The notes under the pieces are model-generated. The model was not told the DNA's origin, did not search any database, and saw nothing but the letters and a program-made list of their open reading frames with translations. From contig JAFSZY010000057.1 of NCBI GenBank assembly GCA_017458845.1, positions 1-64,000 on the forward strand: a DNA stretch of 64,000 bases, read 5' to 3'. The first letter of the stretch is position 1, and each line of letters opens with the position of its first letter. A program made the position numbers and the translations under genes. Source of the stretch: Ruminococcus sp. Lineage in GTDB: Bacteria; Bacillota; Clostridia; Oscillospirales; Acutalibacteraceae. Of the stretch, positions 41,695 to 51,388 are shown one piece after another.

Positions 41695-43503
41695 TTGTCA
41701 GCAGAAAACAACAAATTCAAGAAAAACTACAGTGGCAAGCGTAACTCGAACAACGCTAAATCTAATTCTGCTAAAAGCTTTTCTAAGAAAAAGACAGTAA
41801 AAAGAACAAGTCCAAAACGGACAAAAAAGCCGCCCAAAAAGGCAAAACCGTCGATAAAGATTGCTTTTCTCGGCGGACTTAATGAAATAGGCAAGAACAT
41901 AACTCTATTTGAATGCGAGGGCGATATCATACTGCTCGACTGCGGTATGGCGTTCCCCGACGGCGATATGCTCGGCGTTGATTTGGTAATCCCCGACTTC
42001 ACCTATATTGAACAGAATATCGACAGGGTCAAGGGTATGGTCGTTACGCACGGACACGAGGACCATATCGGCGGAATACCTTTCCTGCTCTCAAGGATGA
42101 ACATTCCGATATTCGGTACACCGCTCACAATCGGACTTATCGGCAACAAATTAAAGGAACACAATCTCTTTAATTCCGCAAAACTGAACGTTATCAACGC
42201 TGGCGGCAAGATAAAGCTCGGCTGTTTTGAGGCGGAGTTCATCAGAGTCAACCACTCGATTCCCGACTCTGTAGCTATAGCGCTGCATACTCCCGCGGGT
42301 ACTGTTGTGCATTCGGGAGACTTCAAGATTGACTGCACGCCCTTTGTAGGCGATATGATTGATTTGCACGCGTTCGCGCGTCTTGGTCACGAGGGAGTTC
42401 TGGCGTTTTTATGCGAGAGCACCAACGCCGACCGCCCGGGATACACAGCGACTGAACAGACTGTTACAGCCAGCCTCGATAAGCTCTTTAACGACGCTTC
42501 AAAGGACAGAATCATCATCGCGACATTCGCGTCCAACGTGAACCGTGTTCAGCAGATTATCGACGTCGCTCACAAGTATAAACGCAAGGTCGCTTTTTCG
42601 GGACGTTCAATGGTCAACTATATGAGCGTTGCCGAGGAACTCGGTTATCTGAAAGTTCCGCAAAACATCATAATTGATATAGATATGCTCGACCGCTATC
42701 CACGCGAGCAGATTGTGTTAATCACAACAGGTTCACAGGGCGAGCCAATGTCGGCGCTGTCGCGTATGGCGTATTCCGACCACCGCAAGGTTATGGTAGG
42801 CGAGGGGGATTTCATCATAATCTCCGCCAATCCTATCCCGGGCAACGAAAAGAGCGTGGGCAACGTAATCGATGAGTTGTTAAAGCGCGGCTGTAAGGTT
42901 GTTTACGAGGGTATGTACGATGTACACGTATCGGGACACGCGTGTCAGGAGGAGCTCAAAATCCTGCAAAAGCTTGTCAACGCCAGGTACTTTATCCCTG
43001 TTCACGGCGAGCAGAAACACCTGCGTAAAAACGCCGAAATCGCTCAGTCGCTGGGAGTGGATAGGAAGAATATTTATATAGGCGATATTGGCTCGCAGAT
43101 TGAGCTTAACGAGGAACACATCAAGGAGCTCTCATCCGTTCCTGCGGGCAAGGTCTTTGTAGACGGCCTCGGGGTAGGGGACGTAGGTTCAATCGTTCTG
43201 CGTGACAGGAAGCATCTGGCTCAGGACGGCTTGATCATCATTGTTGCGTCTCTCGATGTATACGACGGTCACGTTATCAGCGGACCCGATATTGTATCCC
43301 GCGGATTTGTTTATGTTCGCGAGAGTGAGGAGCTTCTCGATGAGATTCGTTCGTCAGCGCTCCATATATTAGAGGATTGCGCTGACCGTAACATCCACGA
43401 GTGGGGTACAATCAAAAACAGAATCAAGGACGACATCTCCAAGCTTATAACTCAGAAAACGCGTCGTTCACCGATGATTCTTCCGATTTTACAAGAGGTT
43501 TAA
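41695..43503 (+). CDS. rnj: Ribonuclease J
   Basis: 602 residues. A basic, Lys/Ser/Asn-rich tail of about 50 residues precedes the metallo-beta-lactamase/beta-CASP core: LGGLNEIGKN, VVTHGHEDHIGG, HSGDFKID, STNADRPGYT, SGRSM, ITTGSQGEP and HVSGHA. It acts as an endonuclease and 5'-3' exonuclease in mRNA decay and rRNA maturation. The N-terminal tail is longer than in Bacillus RNase J1 and may bind RNA. Translation starts at TTG after AGGAGG with normal spacing. It heads the rnj, gdpP, rplI and dnaB series. Confidence 0.94.
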   Translation: MSAENNKFKKNYSGKRNSNNAKSNSAKSFSKKKTVKRTSPKRTKKPPKKAKPSIKIAFLGGLNEIGKNITLFECEGDIILLDCGMAFPDGDMLGVDLVIPDFTYIEQNIDRVKGMVVTHGHEDHIGGIPFLLSRMNIPIFGTPLTIGLIGNKLKEHNLFNSAKLNVINAGGKIKLGCFEAEFIRVNHSIPDSVAIALHTPAGTVVHSGDFKIDCTPFVGDMIDLHAFARLGHEGVLAFLCESTNADRPGYTATEQTVTASLDKLFNDASKDRIIIATFASNVNRVQQIIDVAHKYKRKVAFSGRSMVNYMSVAEELGYLKVPQNIIIDIDMLDRYPREQIVLITTGSQGEPMSALSRMAYSDHRKVMVGEGDFIIISANPIPGNEKSVGNVIDELLKRGCKVVYEGMYDVHVSGHACQEELKILQKLVNARYFIPVHGEQKHLRKNAEIAQSLGVDRKNIYIGDIGSQIELNEEHIKELSSVPAGKVFVDGLGVGDVGSIVLRDRKHLAQDGLIIIVASLDVYDGHVISGPDIVSRGFVYVRESEELLDEIRSSALHILEDCADRNIHEWGTIKNRIKDDISKLITQKTRRSPMILPILQEV

Positions 43504-43533
43504 TCAGTATATTACTTTGTTTAAGGAAACGGT

Positions 43534-45471
43534 ATGAAAAGAAGAGTCTGGACATCTGCTCCATGGTTAATTATTTCAATATTCATAATTTTCGGTATGG
43601 CAATTGCGGTATACCCTTATCAGCCTTTGGTATCTTTTATCGGAGGCGGAGTAGCGATTGTTCTTTTAGCGCTGTCCATAATTTTTCGTTCGCGTTACAG
43701 ACGTTATGTAACCCGTACGCTTGACTCCGCGCTTAACAGTATCGGAAAAGTCGAGAAGGATTACCTGGACCGCTTTAAGGTTCCCGTCGCTCTTGCGGGG
43801 AAACACGGCGATATTGTATGGAGCAACTCCAGGTTCAAAAAGCAGCTGTGCTCGGGACGCAACCCCTCAAACGAGGACATCAGCCCTTATATAGGCGCCA
43901 AAGAGATTGACAGTGTCGCTGACAGCGACGGCTTTGAAATCGACTTCAACGGCAAACATTTTATGGTGCTCTGCACCTCGGTAGAGGAAGGCTACGCGTG
44001 CTTCTATATTGATAATACCGATTACTACTATATTTACAAAAAGTATCTCGAAACCCAGAAATCCGTCGCGTTAATCAGCTTTGACAACCAGGACGAGTTT
44101 TCAAACGACAGTGAGGAGGAAAGTGCAAGAGTTTTGCTCGCGCTCGAAACCAAGCTGCTCCACTTTGCAGACGAAAACAAAGCTCTGTTCAAGACTTTGC
44201 CGTCAAACAAGTATATGATGATATTTGACAAGGTCGCGCTCGACAAGCTTGTCGCGGATAAATTTCCAATCCTTAAGGAAATTCGCACAATCAAGTTCAA
44301 CAACCGTGAGGCGACTGTTTCAATCGGAATCGGTATGCATTGTGAAACTCTTGTTGAAAGCGAACAAAAGGCGCGCAAGGCGCTCGATATGGCGCTTGGC
44401 AGAGGCGGCGACCAGGTCGCCGTTATGAAGGACGACAGTTACGAGTTCTTCGGCGGAGTTTCCGCGGGTATAGAGAAAATGAGCAAGGTTCGCTCCCGTG
44501 TAATTGCTACATCCATTACGAGAGCTGTTTCCGAGGCTGACCGTGTATATATTATGGGGCACCGTTTTTCCGACCTTGACTGCGTCGGCGCGGCGGTAGG
44601 TTTACAGCCTGTTATCGAAAATGTCCTCAAAAAGCATTGCCGAATTGTCATCAACAGGGGTTCTTCAATGGCAAAAAGGTTGATTTCCCTTGCTGAACAA
44701 AGCGGCACCAAAATGTTTATCACTCCCGATGAAGCTCTCAAAAACATCTCTTACAGAACACTCATAATAGTTGTGGATACTCATATCCGCGATATGGTTG
44801 AGAGCCCCGAGCTTCTTTCAAAGTGTTCGCACGTTGTTGTAATAGATCATCACCGCAAAATGGTTAATTATATCAACGACGCTGTCATCTTCTATCACGA
44901 GCCGACCGCTTCGTCGGCTTCCGAGATGGTAGCCGAGCTGATTACATATATAGGCGACGCCAAGCTTTCAAAGCTTCAGGCGGAGGCGCTTTTGTCGGGT
45001 ATTATGCTTGACACAAAGAACTTTGTTGTCCGCACGGGTGTGCGCACATTTGAGGCGGCGGCGTTCCTTAGAAAACACGGAGCTGATACGGTTGAAACTA
45101 AGGAGCTCTTCGCGGGTCCGCTTGAAAACTATAAGCAGAAATACAAGCTTGTCAACAACGCCGAAGTTTACCGTGACTGCGCTATATCCATAGCGGACGG
45201 CGAGTGTGACAATATCCGTATAGTTGCGTCACAGGCAGCGGATGAGTTGCTTTCGGTTGAGAACGTTGTCGCCAGTTTCGTTGTGTTCGAAAGCAACGGC
45301 GGAATAAACATTTCCGCGCGCAGCTACGGAAAGCTTAATGTTCAGCTTGTTATGGAAAACCTCGGCGGAGGCGGTCACCAGAATATGGCGGCGGCTCAGC
45401 TTAAGGGGCTTTCCCCTCAGGAATGCAAGAGAAAACTGATTGACGCTATTGACAGTGTTATTCAGGAATAG
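43534..45471 (+). CDS. gdpP: GdpP-type cyclic-di-AMP phosphodiesterase (DHH/DHHA1, membrane)
   Basis: 645 residues in the order of GdpP/YybT: two membrane helices (about 8-30 and 32-52), a PAS-like domain (about 70-160), a degenerate GGDEF domain (about 165-300), then DHH and DHHA1. Catalytic motifs include [28 protein letters not shown] and the C-terminal [13 protein letters not shown]. It hydrolyses c-di-AMP to pApA at the membrane and so affects cell-wall and potassium homeostasis. It lies 30 bp after rnj. The order gdpP-rplI-dnaB is conserved in Firmicutes. Confidence 0.94.
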   Translation: MKRRVWTSAPWLIISIFIIFGMAIAVYPYQPLVSFIGGGVAIVLLALSIIFRSRYRRYVTRTLDSALNSIGKVEKDYLDRFKVPVALAGKHGDIVWSNSRFKKQLCSGRNPSNEDISPYIGAKEIDSVADSDGFEIDFNGKHFMVLCTSVEEGYACFYIDNTDYYYIYKKYLETQKSVALISFDNQDEFSNDSEEESARVLLALETKLLHFADENKALFKTLPSNKYMMIFDKVALDKLVADKFPILKEIRTIKFNNREATVSIGIGMHCETLVESEQKARKALDMALGRGGDQVAVMKDDSYEFFGGVSAGIEKMSKVRSRVIATSITRAVSEADRVYIMGHRFSDLDCVGAAVGLQPVIENVLKKHCRIVINRGSSMAKRLISLAEQSGTKMFITPDEALKNISYRTLIIVVDTHIRDMVESPELLSKCSHVVVIDHHRKMVNYINDAVIFYHEPTASSASEMVAELITYIGDAKLSKLQAEALLSGIMLDTKNFVVRTGVRTFEAAAFLRKHGADTVETKELFAGPLENYKQKYKLVNNAEVYRDCAISIADGECDNIRIVASQAADELLSVENVVASFVVFESNGGINISARSYGKLNVQLVMENLGGGGHQNMAAAQLKGLSPQECKRKLIDAIDSVIQE

Positions 45472-45512
45472 TTTTATACATAATCAAATGTCATATAGAA
45501 AGGAAGACCAAA

Positions 45513-45959
45513 ATGAAAGTTATTCTTTTACATGAGGTTAAGTCACTCGGCAAAAAGGGCGATCTCGTTAACGTATCCGATGGTTACGCCCGCAATTTTC
45601 TCTTTCCAAAGAAACTGGCTAAAGAGGCTAACGCTCAGGCTATGAACGAGTACAAGAACGCTGAGGACAGCAAGAACTATAAGATTGCCACCCAGAAGGC
45701 TCAGGCTAATCACCACAAGAGCCTGCTCGACGACAAAACAATTACAATGAAAGCCAAGGGCTCGGGCGAAAAGCTCTTCGGAAGCATTACGGCTAAGGAT
45801 ATCGCCGCTGTTATCAAGCAGGAATTCCAAATCAGCGTTGACAAGCGCAAAATTGTGCTTTCCAAGGATATCAAGTCCTTCGGCAAATACACCGCGGAGA
45901 TTAAGCTCTACACAGGTATCTCGGCAACAATCACTATTGAAGTTGTAGAGGAAGTCTGA
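45513..45959 (+). CDS. rplI: 50S ribosomal protein L9
   Basis: 148 residues beginning [20 protein letters not shown], with the N-terminal RNA-binding domain, a long connecting helix rich in Lys and Ala, and the C-terminal domain ([11 protein letters not shown]). Length and sequence are standard. It lies 41 bp after gdpP with an AAAGGAAG site. Confidence 0.97.
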   Translation: MKVILLHEVKSLGKKGDLVNVSDGYARNFLFPKKLAKEANAQAMNEYKNAEDSKNYKIATQKAQANHHKSLLDDKTITMKAKGSGEKLFGSITAKDIAAVIKQEFQISVDKRKIVLSKDIKSFGKYTAEIKLYTGISATITIEVVEEV

Positions 45960-46030
45960 TTGCCTTCCCCCTGGGGAAAGGTGTCAAAGGCGTGAGCAAA
46001 GCGAATGACTTTGACGGATGAGGGTCGGCG
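45960..46030. repeat. Single arm of the dispersed palindromic repeat
   Basis: GCCTTCCCCCTGGGGAAAGG followed by GTGTCAAAGGCG...GACTTTGACGGATGAGGG resembles one arm of the element at 1744-1910. It begins at the rplI stop and could act as a weak terminator or processing signal before dnaB. Confidence 0.6.
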
Positions 46031-46162
46031 TTAGTAAGTGCTATTGCAATATAAATAGTTTTGTGTACCGACTTTTGTCTTTATCCGACTATGCTTAAAC
46101 CTTGTTCCAGTCTGTTAATTGTTTTTTGTTAACAGAAGATTTATAAAATACAGGTACATATT

Positions 46163-47530
46163 ATGGCAGATAATAATGTGACAACAGGATATGACGGGCT
46201 CAACCTGCCTTACAGCCCTGAGGCTGAGCAGGCTGTTCTCGGCGCGATTATAATCGACAGCGAAGCTGTTAACGAGGTTGCCGAAATCCTTACGGATTCA
46301 AGATATTTCCACGTGAATACACACCGTGATATTTACGCGGCTATACTTGATTTGTATAACAACGGCAAGAACATTGACTTTGTAACCCTGCTCAACAGGC
46401 TTACAAAAGAAAAGAATTTTGACGAAAGTATGGGCAAAACCTATCTGATGGATTTAGCCCAGAACTGTCCCGCTGTCTCAAACGCCGCCGAATACGCCAA
46501 GATTGTCCGTGAAAAATATGATGTAAGAAGTCTTATCAACGCTTCGCGCGACACAATCCGCGACGCTTCCGACGGAGAGATCGAGTCACAGACTCTTATT
46601 GACGCTGCGGAACAGAGGATTTTTGACATCAGGCGCGACACAATCAACGGCCTTGAACCGCTCAATAAAGTTCTTCTCAGAGAATTTGACAGACTTGACG
46701 CTCTTGGCAGGAACTCCGACGACGCTCTCAAGCCTATCCCCACAGGGCTCAGCGATCTTGACAGGGTTATTACGGGACTTAACCGTTCCGACCTGATTTT
46801 CCTTGCGGCTCGCCCGGGTATGGGTAAAACTTCTTTCGCGCTGAATATAGCAAAGCACGTGGCCATGACCAGCAAAAAGACCGTCGCTTTCTTCTCGCTT
46901 GAAATGAGCAAGGAACAGCTTGCGTCCAGACTTCTTTCCTCAGAGGCTCTTGTAGGCGGTACTAAACTGCGTACAGGACATCTCAACAATGAGGAATGGG
47001 AGCGCATCGTCAAGGCTGGCGACGTGCTCGCCAAGTGCGACTTTTATCTCGACAGTACGCCCAGCATCACTGTGGGTGAAATGAAATCGAAGCTTCGCCG
47101 TCTGAAAAACATCGACTTTGTAGTAATCGACTATCTGCAGCTTATGACAAGCGGCAGACGTATAGACAACCGTGTTCAGGAGGTTTCCGAAATCACCCGA
47201 AGCCTGAAGATTCTCGCCAAGGAGATTGACGTTCCCGTGCTGTGCCTCTCACAGCTCAACCGTTCGGCTGAGGCGAGAGCGGACCACAGACCAATGATTT
47301 CCGACCTTCGTGAGTCGGGCTCCACCGAGCAGGACGCCGATATCGTCCTCCTGCTTTACCGCGAGGGCTATTACGGAAGTCAGGGCGAGGATCAGAACGA
47401 CGCTCAGACCGACTATAACAGCGGCGAGTGTATCGTAGCCAAGAACCGTCACGGTGAAACCACCAGCGTAAAACTCCATTGGCAGGGCGAGTTTATGCGT
47501 TTTACATCTGTGGAGCATAACCGTGAGTGA
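46163..47530 (+). CDS. dnaB: Replicative DNA helicase DnaB
   Basis: 455 residues. The N-terminal helical domain starts near LPYSPEAEQAVLGAIIID. The RecA-type core carries Walker A ARPGMGKTSFALNIA and Walker B FVVIDYLQLM, with later motifs LSQLNRSAEAR and SDLRESGSTEQDADIV. It is the hexameric helicase of the replication fork. Its last eight bases overlap tilS. A roughly 200-bp gap with a repeat separates it from rplI, so it may have its own promoter; none is clear. Confidence 0.96.
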   Translation: MADNNVTTGYDGLNLPYSPEAEQAVLGAIIIDSEAVNEVAEILTDSRYFHVNTHRDIYAAILDLYNNGKNIDFVTLLNRLTKEKNFDESMGKTYLMDLAQNCPAVSNAAEYAKIVREKYDVRSLINASRDTIRDASDGEIESQTLIDAAEQRIFDIRRDTINGLEPLNKVLLREFDRLDALGRNSDDALKPIPTGLSDLDRVITGLNRSDLIFLAARPGMGKTSFALNIAKHVAMTSKKTVAFFSLEMSKEQLASRLLSSEALVGGTKLRTGHLNNEEWERIVKAGDVLAKCDFYLDSTPSITVGEMKSKLRRLKNIDFVVIDYLQLMTSGRRIDNRVQEVSEITRSLKILAKEIDVPVLCLSQLNRSAEARADHRPMISDLRESGSTEQDADIVLLLYREGYYGSQGEDQNDAQTDYNSGECIVAKNRHGETTSVKLHWQGEFMRFTSVEHNRE

Positions 47531-48791
47531 TTTTGTCAGTAAAGTAAATAAAGCCGTAGAAGCTTTTGATATGCTACAAAACGGCGACAGCTTGATTGTC
47601 GCGTTGTCGGGCGGAGCGGACTCGGTGTCGCTTTTAAACGCGCTTATTGAGCTGAAAGACGAATATAATTTGACAATCTATGCCGCTCATCTAAACCATA
47701 ATCTCAGAGGCAATGAGGCAAATCGTGACGAGGACTTCGTCAGAAAAATATGTCGCAATATAGATATAAAATTGTTTGTAAAAAGCGTTGATATACGCTC
47801 TCTCGCTAAAGAGAGAAAGCAGAGTGAGGAGCTCTGCGGACGTGACGAACGCTATAAGTTTTTCAATGAGCTCAGCGAAAAGCTTGGCGCAAAAGTCGCC
47901 ACAGCCCACACTGCAAGCGATAACGCCGAAACAGTTATTTTCAACCTGACTCGCGGCGCGGGCATAAACGGGCTCAGCGGAATCGCTCCCGTTCGTGACA
48001 GTATTATCCGTCCGCTGATTTACGTTACACGAGATGAGGTAGAGGCGTACTGCGCTGGAAAGAGTCTTGATTTTGTCACCGACAGTACCAATCTACAGGA
48101 TGAATACACCCGCAACAAAATCCGTCATTCCATCATTCCTGTCTTAAAAGAGCTCAATCCCGATTTTGAGAATACAGTCACACGCGAGAGCGATATGCTC
48201 AGGGGAGTTAATTCTTTTATAGAATTAAAAACCGATGAGGCTATTGAACAAATCAAAGCCGAAAACGGCTATGACAGCAAGCTTTTATCAAAATTTCCCG
48301 AAGCCTTAAGGCTGAGTGTTATATTTAAGCTCTGCAAACTCAACACAAGTGAGGTTGACTATAAAGCCGTAAAGCTTATTGACGACTCTCTCGACGGGGG
48401 AGCGGTTACTCTCGAAAGCGGTCTGACGGCTGTTTGCAAGCAGGGCACGCTCAGATTTGTAAAAGACAGAGAAGAGGATTATTTTTCTGAAATAGAATTA
48501 AAGCTTGATTCGAGTTTTATATATAAAGGTAAAGAATATTCTGTAAAAGAATTAAAACCGGAAGATAAAAAAATAGTTTTTCGCACACGCAGGGCAGGGG
48601 ACACCTTTACTTTGCCGAGGCGAAACATAACTAAAACAGTAAAAAAACTCCTGAATGAATTAAAAATTCCCGAGGAAAACCGTGACAGTCTTATCCTCGC
48701 CGCTTGCGGCAGCGAGGTTCTCTGGATAGAGGGGATAGGCGTATCGCGAAGAGCGTCGGGAAAGCTATCAATTAGTGTTAAAAATTTATAG
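47523..48791 (+). CDS. tilS: tRNA(Ile)-lysidine synthase
   Basis: 422 residues. The PP-loop ATPase motif LIVALSGGADSVSLLNAL is followed by family motifs AAHLNHNLRG and NLTRGAGINGLSG, and by the C-terminal TilS domains (FRTRRAGDTFTLPRR). It modifies C34 of tRNA-Ile(CAU) with lysine so that it reads AUA. Translation starts at GTG inside the end of dnaB. The tilS, hpt, ftsH order that follows is typical of Firmicutes. Confidence 0.93.
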   Translation: MSDFVSKVNKAVEAFDMLQNGDSLIVALSGGADSVSLLNALIELKDEYNLTIYAAHLNHNLRGNEANRDEDFVRKICRNIDIKLFVKSVDIRSLAKERKQSEELCGRDERYKFFNELSEKLGAKVATAHTASDNAETVIFNLTRGAGINGLSGIAPVRDSIIRPLIYVTRDEVEAYCAGKSLDFVTDSTNLQDEYTRNKIRHSIIPVLKELNPDFENTVTRESDMLRGVNSFIELKTDEAIEQIKAENGYDSKLLSKFPEALRLSVIFKLCKLNTSEVDYKAVKLIDDSLDGGAVTLESGLTAVCKQGTLRFVKDREEDYFSEIELKLDSSFIYKGKEYSVKELKPEDKKIVFRTRRAGDTFTLPRRNITKTVKKLLNELKIPEENRDSLILAACGSEVLWIEGIGVSRRASGKLSISVKNL

Positions 48792-48813
48792 ATAAAAGGA
48801 AAGAGGTATTACT

Positions 48814-49350
48814 ATGCATAAGGATATTCAAAGCGTATTGGTTAACGAACAGGAAATCGAGTCCATCGTAAAAAGACTTGCCGCCGAAATCGACAGGGAT
48901 TACGCGGACAAGGACTGGCTTATGGTCGGCGTGCTCAAGGGAAGCATTCTGTTTATGGCCGACCTTATGAAGGCGATGAAAAACGACTTTAAAATCGACT
49001 TTGTTGTTGTTTCCTCATACGCCGACGGCACCGAAAGCACAGGCCGTGTAAACGTTATCAAGGATATTTCCCAGTCAATCGTAGGAAAGGATATTCTAAT
49101 TGTCGAGGATATTATTGACTCGGGCAACACGCTCCACTTCCTTGACCAGTACCTCAGAGCAAAGGGAGCGGCTTCGGTAAATCTTGTCACATTGTTTGAC
49201 AAGCCCGACCGCCGTGTAAAGGAAGTTCCCGTAAAATATGTCGGCAAAGTTATCCCCGACGCGTTTATCGTCGGTTACGGACTTGACTACGCCGAGAAAT
49301 ACCGCACTTTACCTTATGTAGGTATATTGAAACCCGAAGTGTATTCATAA
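48814..49350 (+). CDS. hpt: Hypoxanthine phosphoribosyltransferase
   Basis: 178 residues of the type I phosphoribosyltransferase family. Visible are VGVLKGSILFMADLM, the flexible-loop region VVSSYADGTESTGRV, and the PRPP loop ILIVEDIIDSGNTL. It salvages hypoxanthine and guanine to IMP and GMP using PRPP. It lies 22 bp after tilS with an AAAGGAAAGAGG site. Confidence 0.95.
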   Translation: MHKDIQSVLVNEQEIESIVKRLAAEIDRDYADKDWLMVGVLKGSILFMADLMKAMKNDFKIDFVVVSSYADGTESTGRVNVIKDISQSIVGKDILIVEDIIDSGNTLHFLDQYLRAKGAASVNLVTLFDKPDRRVKEVPVKYVGKVIPDAFIVGYGLDYAEKYRTLPYVGILKPEVYS

Positions 49351-49391
49351 TTTCCTCGGAAATAAGAATACTAAATTAAGGAGTGAACAAT

Positions 49392-51296
49392 TTGGATAAT
49401 AAAAAGAAAACGCGTAACCTGCTCTTGTATATCGGAATACCGATAGCTGTAGTGCTGCTCGTAACACTGCTGTTCAGTACACAGCAGAGGGCTGAACAGA
49501 CCGAAACCTCCGAGATTATAAGTTATTTCAAGGACGGTAAGGTCGCTGATTATCAGCTTAATTACGGCACAGGCGCTATCGAGGTTACTCTCAACGACAA
49601 AAAGGAGACTGTAATCAACGGTACAATAGCTGACCCCGAGGAATTCAACGAGGACGTTGAGCAGTATTACAGCAAGAATAAGAACCCCGACAATAAGGAA
49701 CACAACTATGAAATGACCTATAACTTTATCCGCCATACGGATAATTCGTTCCTTATGAACCTGCTCCCGACTGTTATTTTCTGCGGGCTTTTGGTGCTGT
49801 TCTGGATATTCATTATGCGCCGTATGGGAGGCGGAGGTCTCGGCGGTCGTGAAATGAACTTCGGCAAAGCTAAGATAAAGAACACCAACGACGAAAAGCG
49901 CAAGACTACATTTGACGACGTCGCGGGCGCTGACGAGGAGAAAGAGGAGCTCGAGGAAATCGTAGAGTTCTTAAAATCTCCCGAAAAGTTCAACACTCTC
50001 GGCGCGCGTATCCCCAAGGGCGTTCTGCTCGTGGGACCTCCCGGAACAGGTAAAACCCTGCTCGCCAGAGCCGTAGCGGGAGAAGCGGGAGTACCGTTCT
50101 TCTCGATTTCGGGTTCCGATTTTGTAGAGATGTTTGTCGGTGTCGGCGCGTCACGTGTACGCGATTTATTTGAACAAGCCAAGAAGAATTCACCCTGTAT
50201 TATATTCATAGATGAGATTGACGCCGTAGGACGTCAGCGCGGCGCGGGGCTCGGCGGCGGCCACGACGAACGTGAGCAGACGCTTAACCAGCTGCTTGTT
50301 GAAATGGACGGTTTCGGTGCTAACGAGGGCGTAATTATGATTGCCGCCACAAACCGCCCCGATATTCTCGACCCCGCTCTTATGCGTCCGGGAAGATTTG
50401 ACCGTCAGGTTATCGTAAGCTATCCCGACATCAACGGACGTGAGGCTATCTTAAAAGTTCACGCGCGCAAAAAGCCCCTTGCTCCCGACGTAAACTTGCG
50501 CACTATCGCAAAGACTACGGCTGGCTTCACGGGCGCAGACCTTGAAAACCTCCTCAACGAGGCGGCTCTGCTTGCCGCCCGTGCTGATAAAAAGGCCATC
50601 ACAATGAAGGAGATAGAGGAAGCCACAATCAAGGTTGTAGCAGGTACGGAGAAGAAGAGCAAAGTGATGAGCGACAAGGAAAAACGCCTGACAGCCTATC
50701 ACGAGGCTGGACACGCCATTCTCTTCCACGTTTGTGAAACTCAGGACCCCGTTCACGAGATTTCAATCATCCCTCGCGGTATGGCGGGCGGATATACAAT
50801 GCCCCTTCCCACCGAGGATAAGAGCTACAATTCCCGCAACGAGATGTTTGAGGACATCGTTGTCGCTCTCGGCGGACGCGCGGCAGAGGCTCTTATACTC
50901 GACGATATCTCAACGGGCGCTTCCAACGATATCGAGCGCGCCACAAAAACCGCCCGCAATATGGTCACAAAGTACGGTATGACCGATGAGCTCGGACCTA
51001 TTGCTTACGGTCAGGGCTCGGGAGAGGTTTTCCTTGCCCGCGATATGGGCCACGTCAAGGATTATTCAGAGGAAACAGCCGCCAAGATAGACAAGCTCAT
51101 TATTGATATTGTCAAAAAAGCTTATAAGCAGGCGGAAACTCTCCTCAGCGAAAATGTTGACAAGCTTCACGAGGTTGCGAAGTATCTGATAAAGAACGAA
51201 AAAATGCACACCGAGGACTTCGAGGCAGTTATGGACGGAACCTTTGTCTGGAATGAAACCGAGGACGACGGGGAAGAAACTGCAGCAGAAGAATAA
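49392..51296 (+). CDS. ftsH: ATP-dependent zinc metalloprotease FtsH
   Basis: 634 residues. Two membrane helices (about 9-27 and 120-145) enclose an extracytoplasmic loop, followed by the AAA ATPase domain (Walker [20 protein letters not shown], Walker [15 protein letters not shown] region [20 protein letters not shown]) and the M41 protease with the zinc motif HEAGH. It degrades membrane and regulatory proteins. The first in-frame GTG (49383) touches the AAGGAG site; TTG at 49392 has normal spacing and is preferred. The tail is acidic (GEETAAEE). Confidence 0.96.
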   Translation: MDNKKKTRNLLLYIGIPIAVVLLVTLLFSTQQRAEQTETSEIISYFKDGKVADYQLNYGTGAIEVTLNDKKETVINGTIADPEEFNEDVEQYYSKNKNPDNKEHNYEMTYNFIRHTDNSFLMNLLPTVIFCGLLVLFWIFIMRRMGGGGLGGREMNFGKAKIKNTNDEKRKTTFDDVAGADEEKEELEEIVEFLKSPEKFNTLGARIPKGVLLVGPPGTGKTLLARAVAGEAGVPFFSISGSDFVEMFVGVGASRVRDLFEQAKKNSPCIIFIDEIDAVGRQRGAGLGGGHDEREQTLNQLLVEMDGFGANEGVIMIAATNRPDILDPALMRPGRFDRQVIVSYPDINGREAILKVHARKKPLAPDVNLRTIAKTTAGFTGADLENLLNEAALLAARADKKAITMKEIEEATIKVVAGTEKKSKVMSDKEKRLTAYHEAGHAILFHVCETQDPVHEISIIPRGMAGGYTMPLPTEDKSYNSRNEMFEDIVVALGGRAAEALILDDISTGASNDIERATKTARNMVTKYGMTDELGPIAYGQGSGEVFLARDMGHVKDYSEETAAKIDKLIIDIVKKAYKQAETLLSENVDKLHEVAKYLIKNEKMHTEDFEAVMDGTFVWNETEDDGEETAAEE

Positions 51297-51375
51297 AGTA
51301 GGGGATACCGTCTCGGTATCCCTCAATACTATAAGCAGTTTTAATCGGGAGCCCGAGACGGACTCCCCTACAAAA
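51297..51375. repeat. Small inverted-repeat element between ftsH and uvrA
   Basis: GTAGGGGATACCGTCTCGG on the left and CCGAGACGGACTCCCCTAC on the right are imperfect inverted copies about 35 bp apart. It is a MITE-like or bidirectional terminator-like element directly after the ftsH stop. It is not the same family as the repeat at 1744. Confidence 0.65.
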
Positions 51376-51388
51376 AAGGTGTAGATAA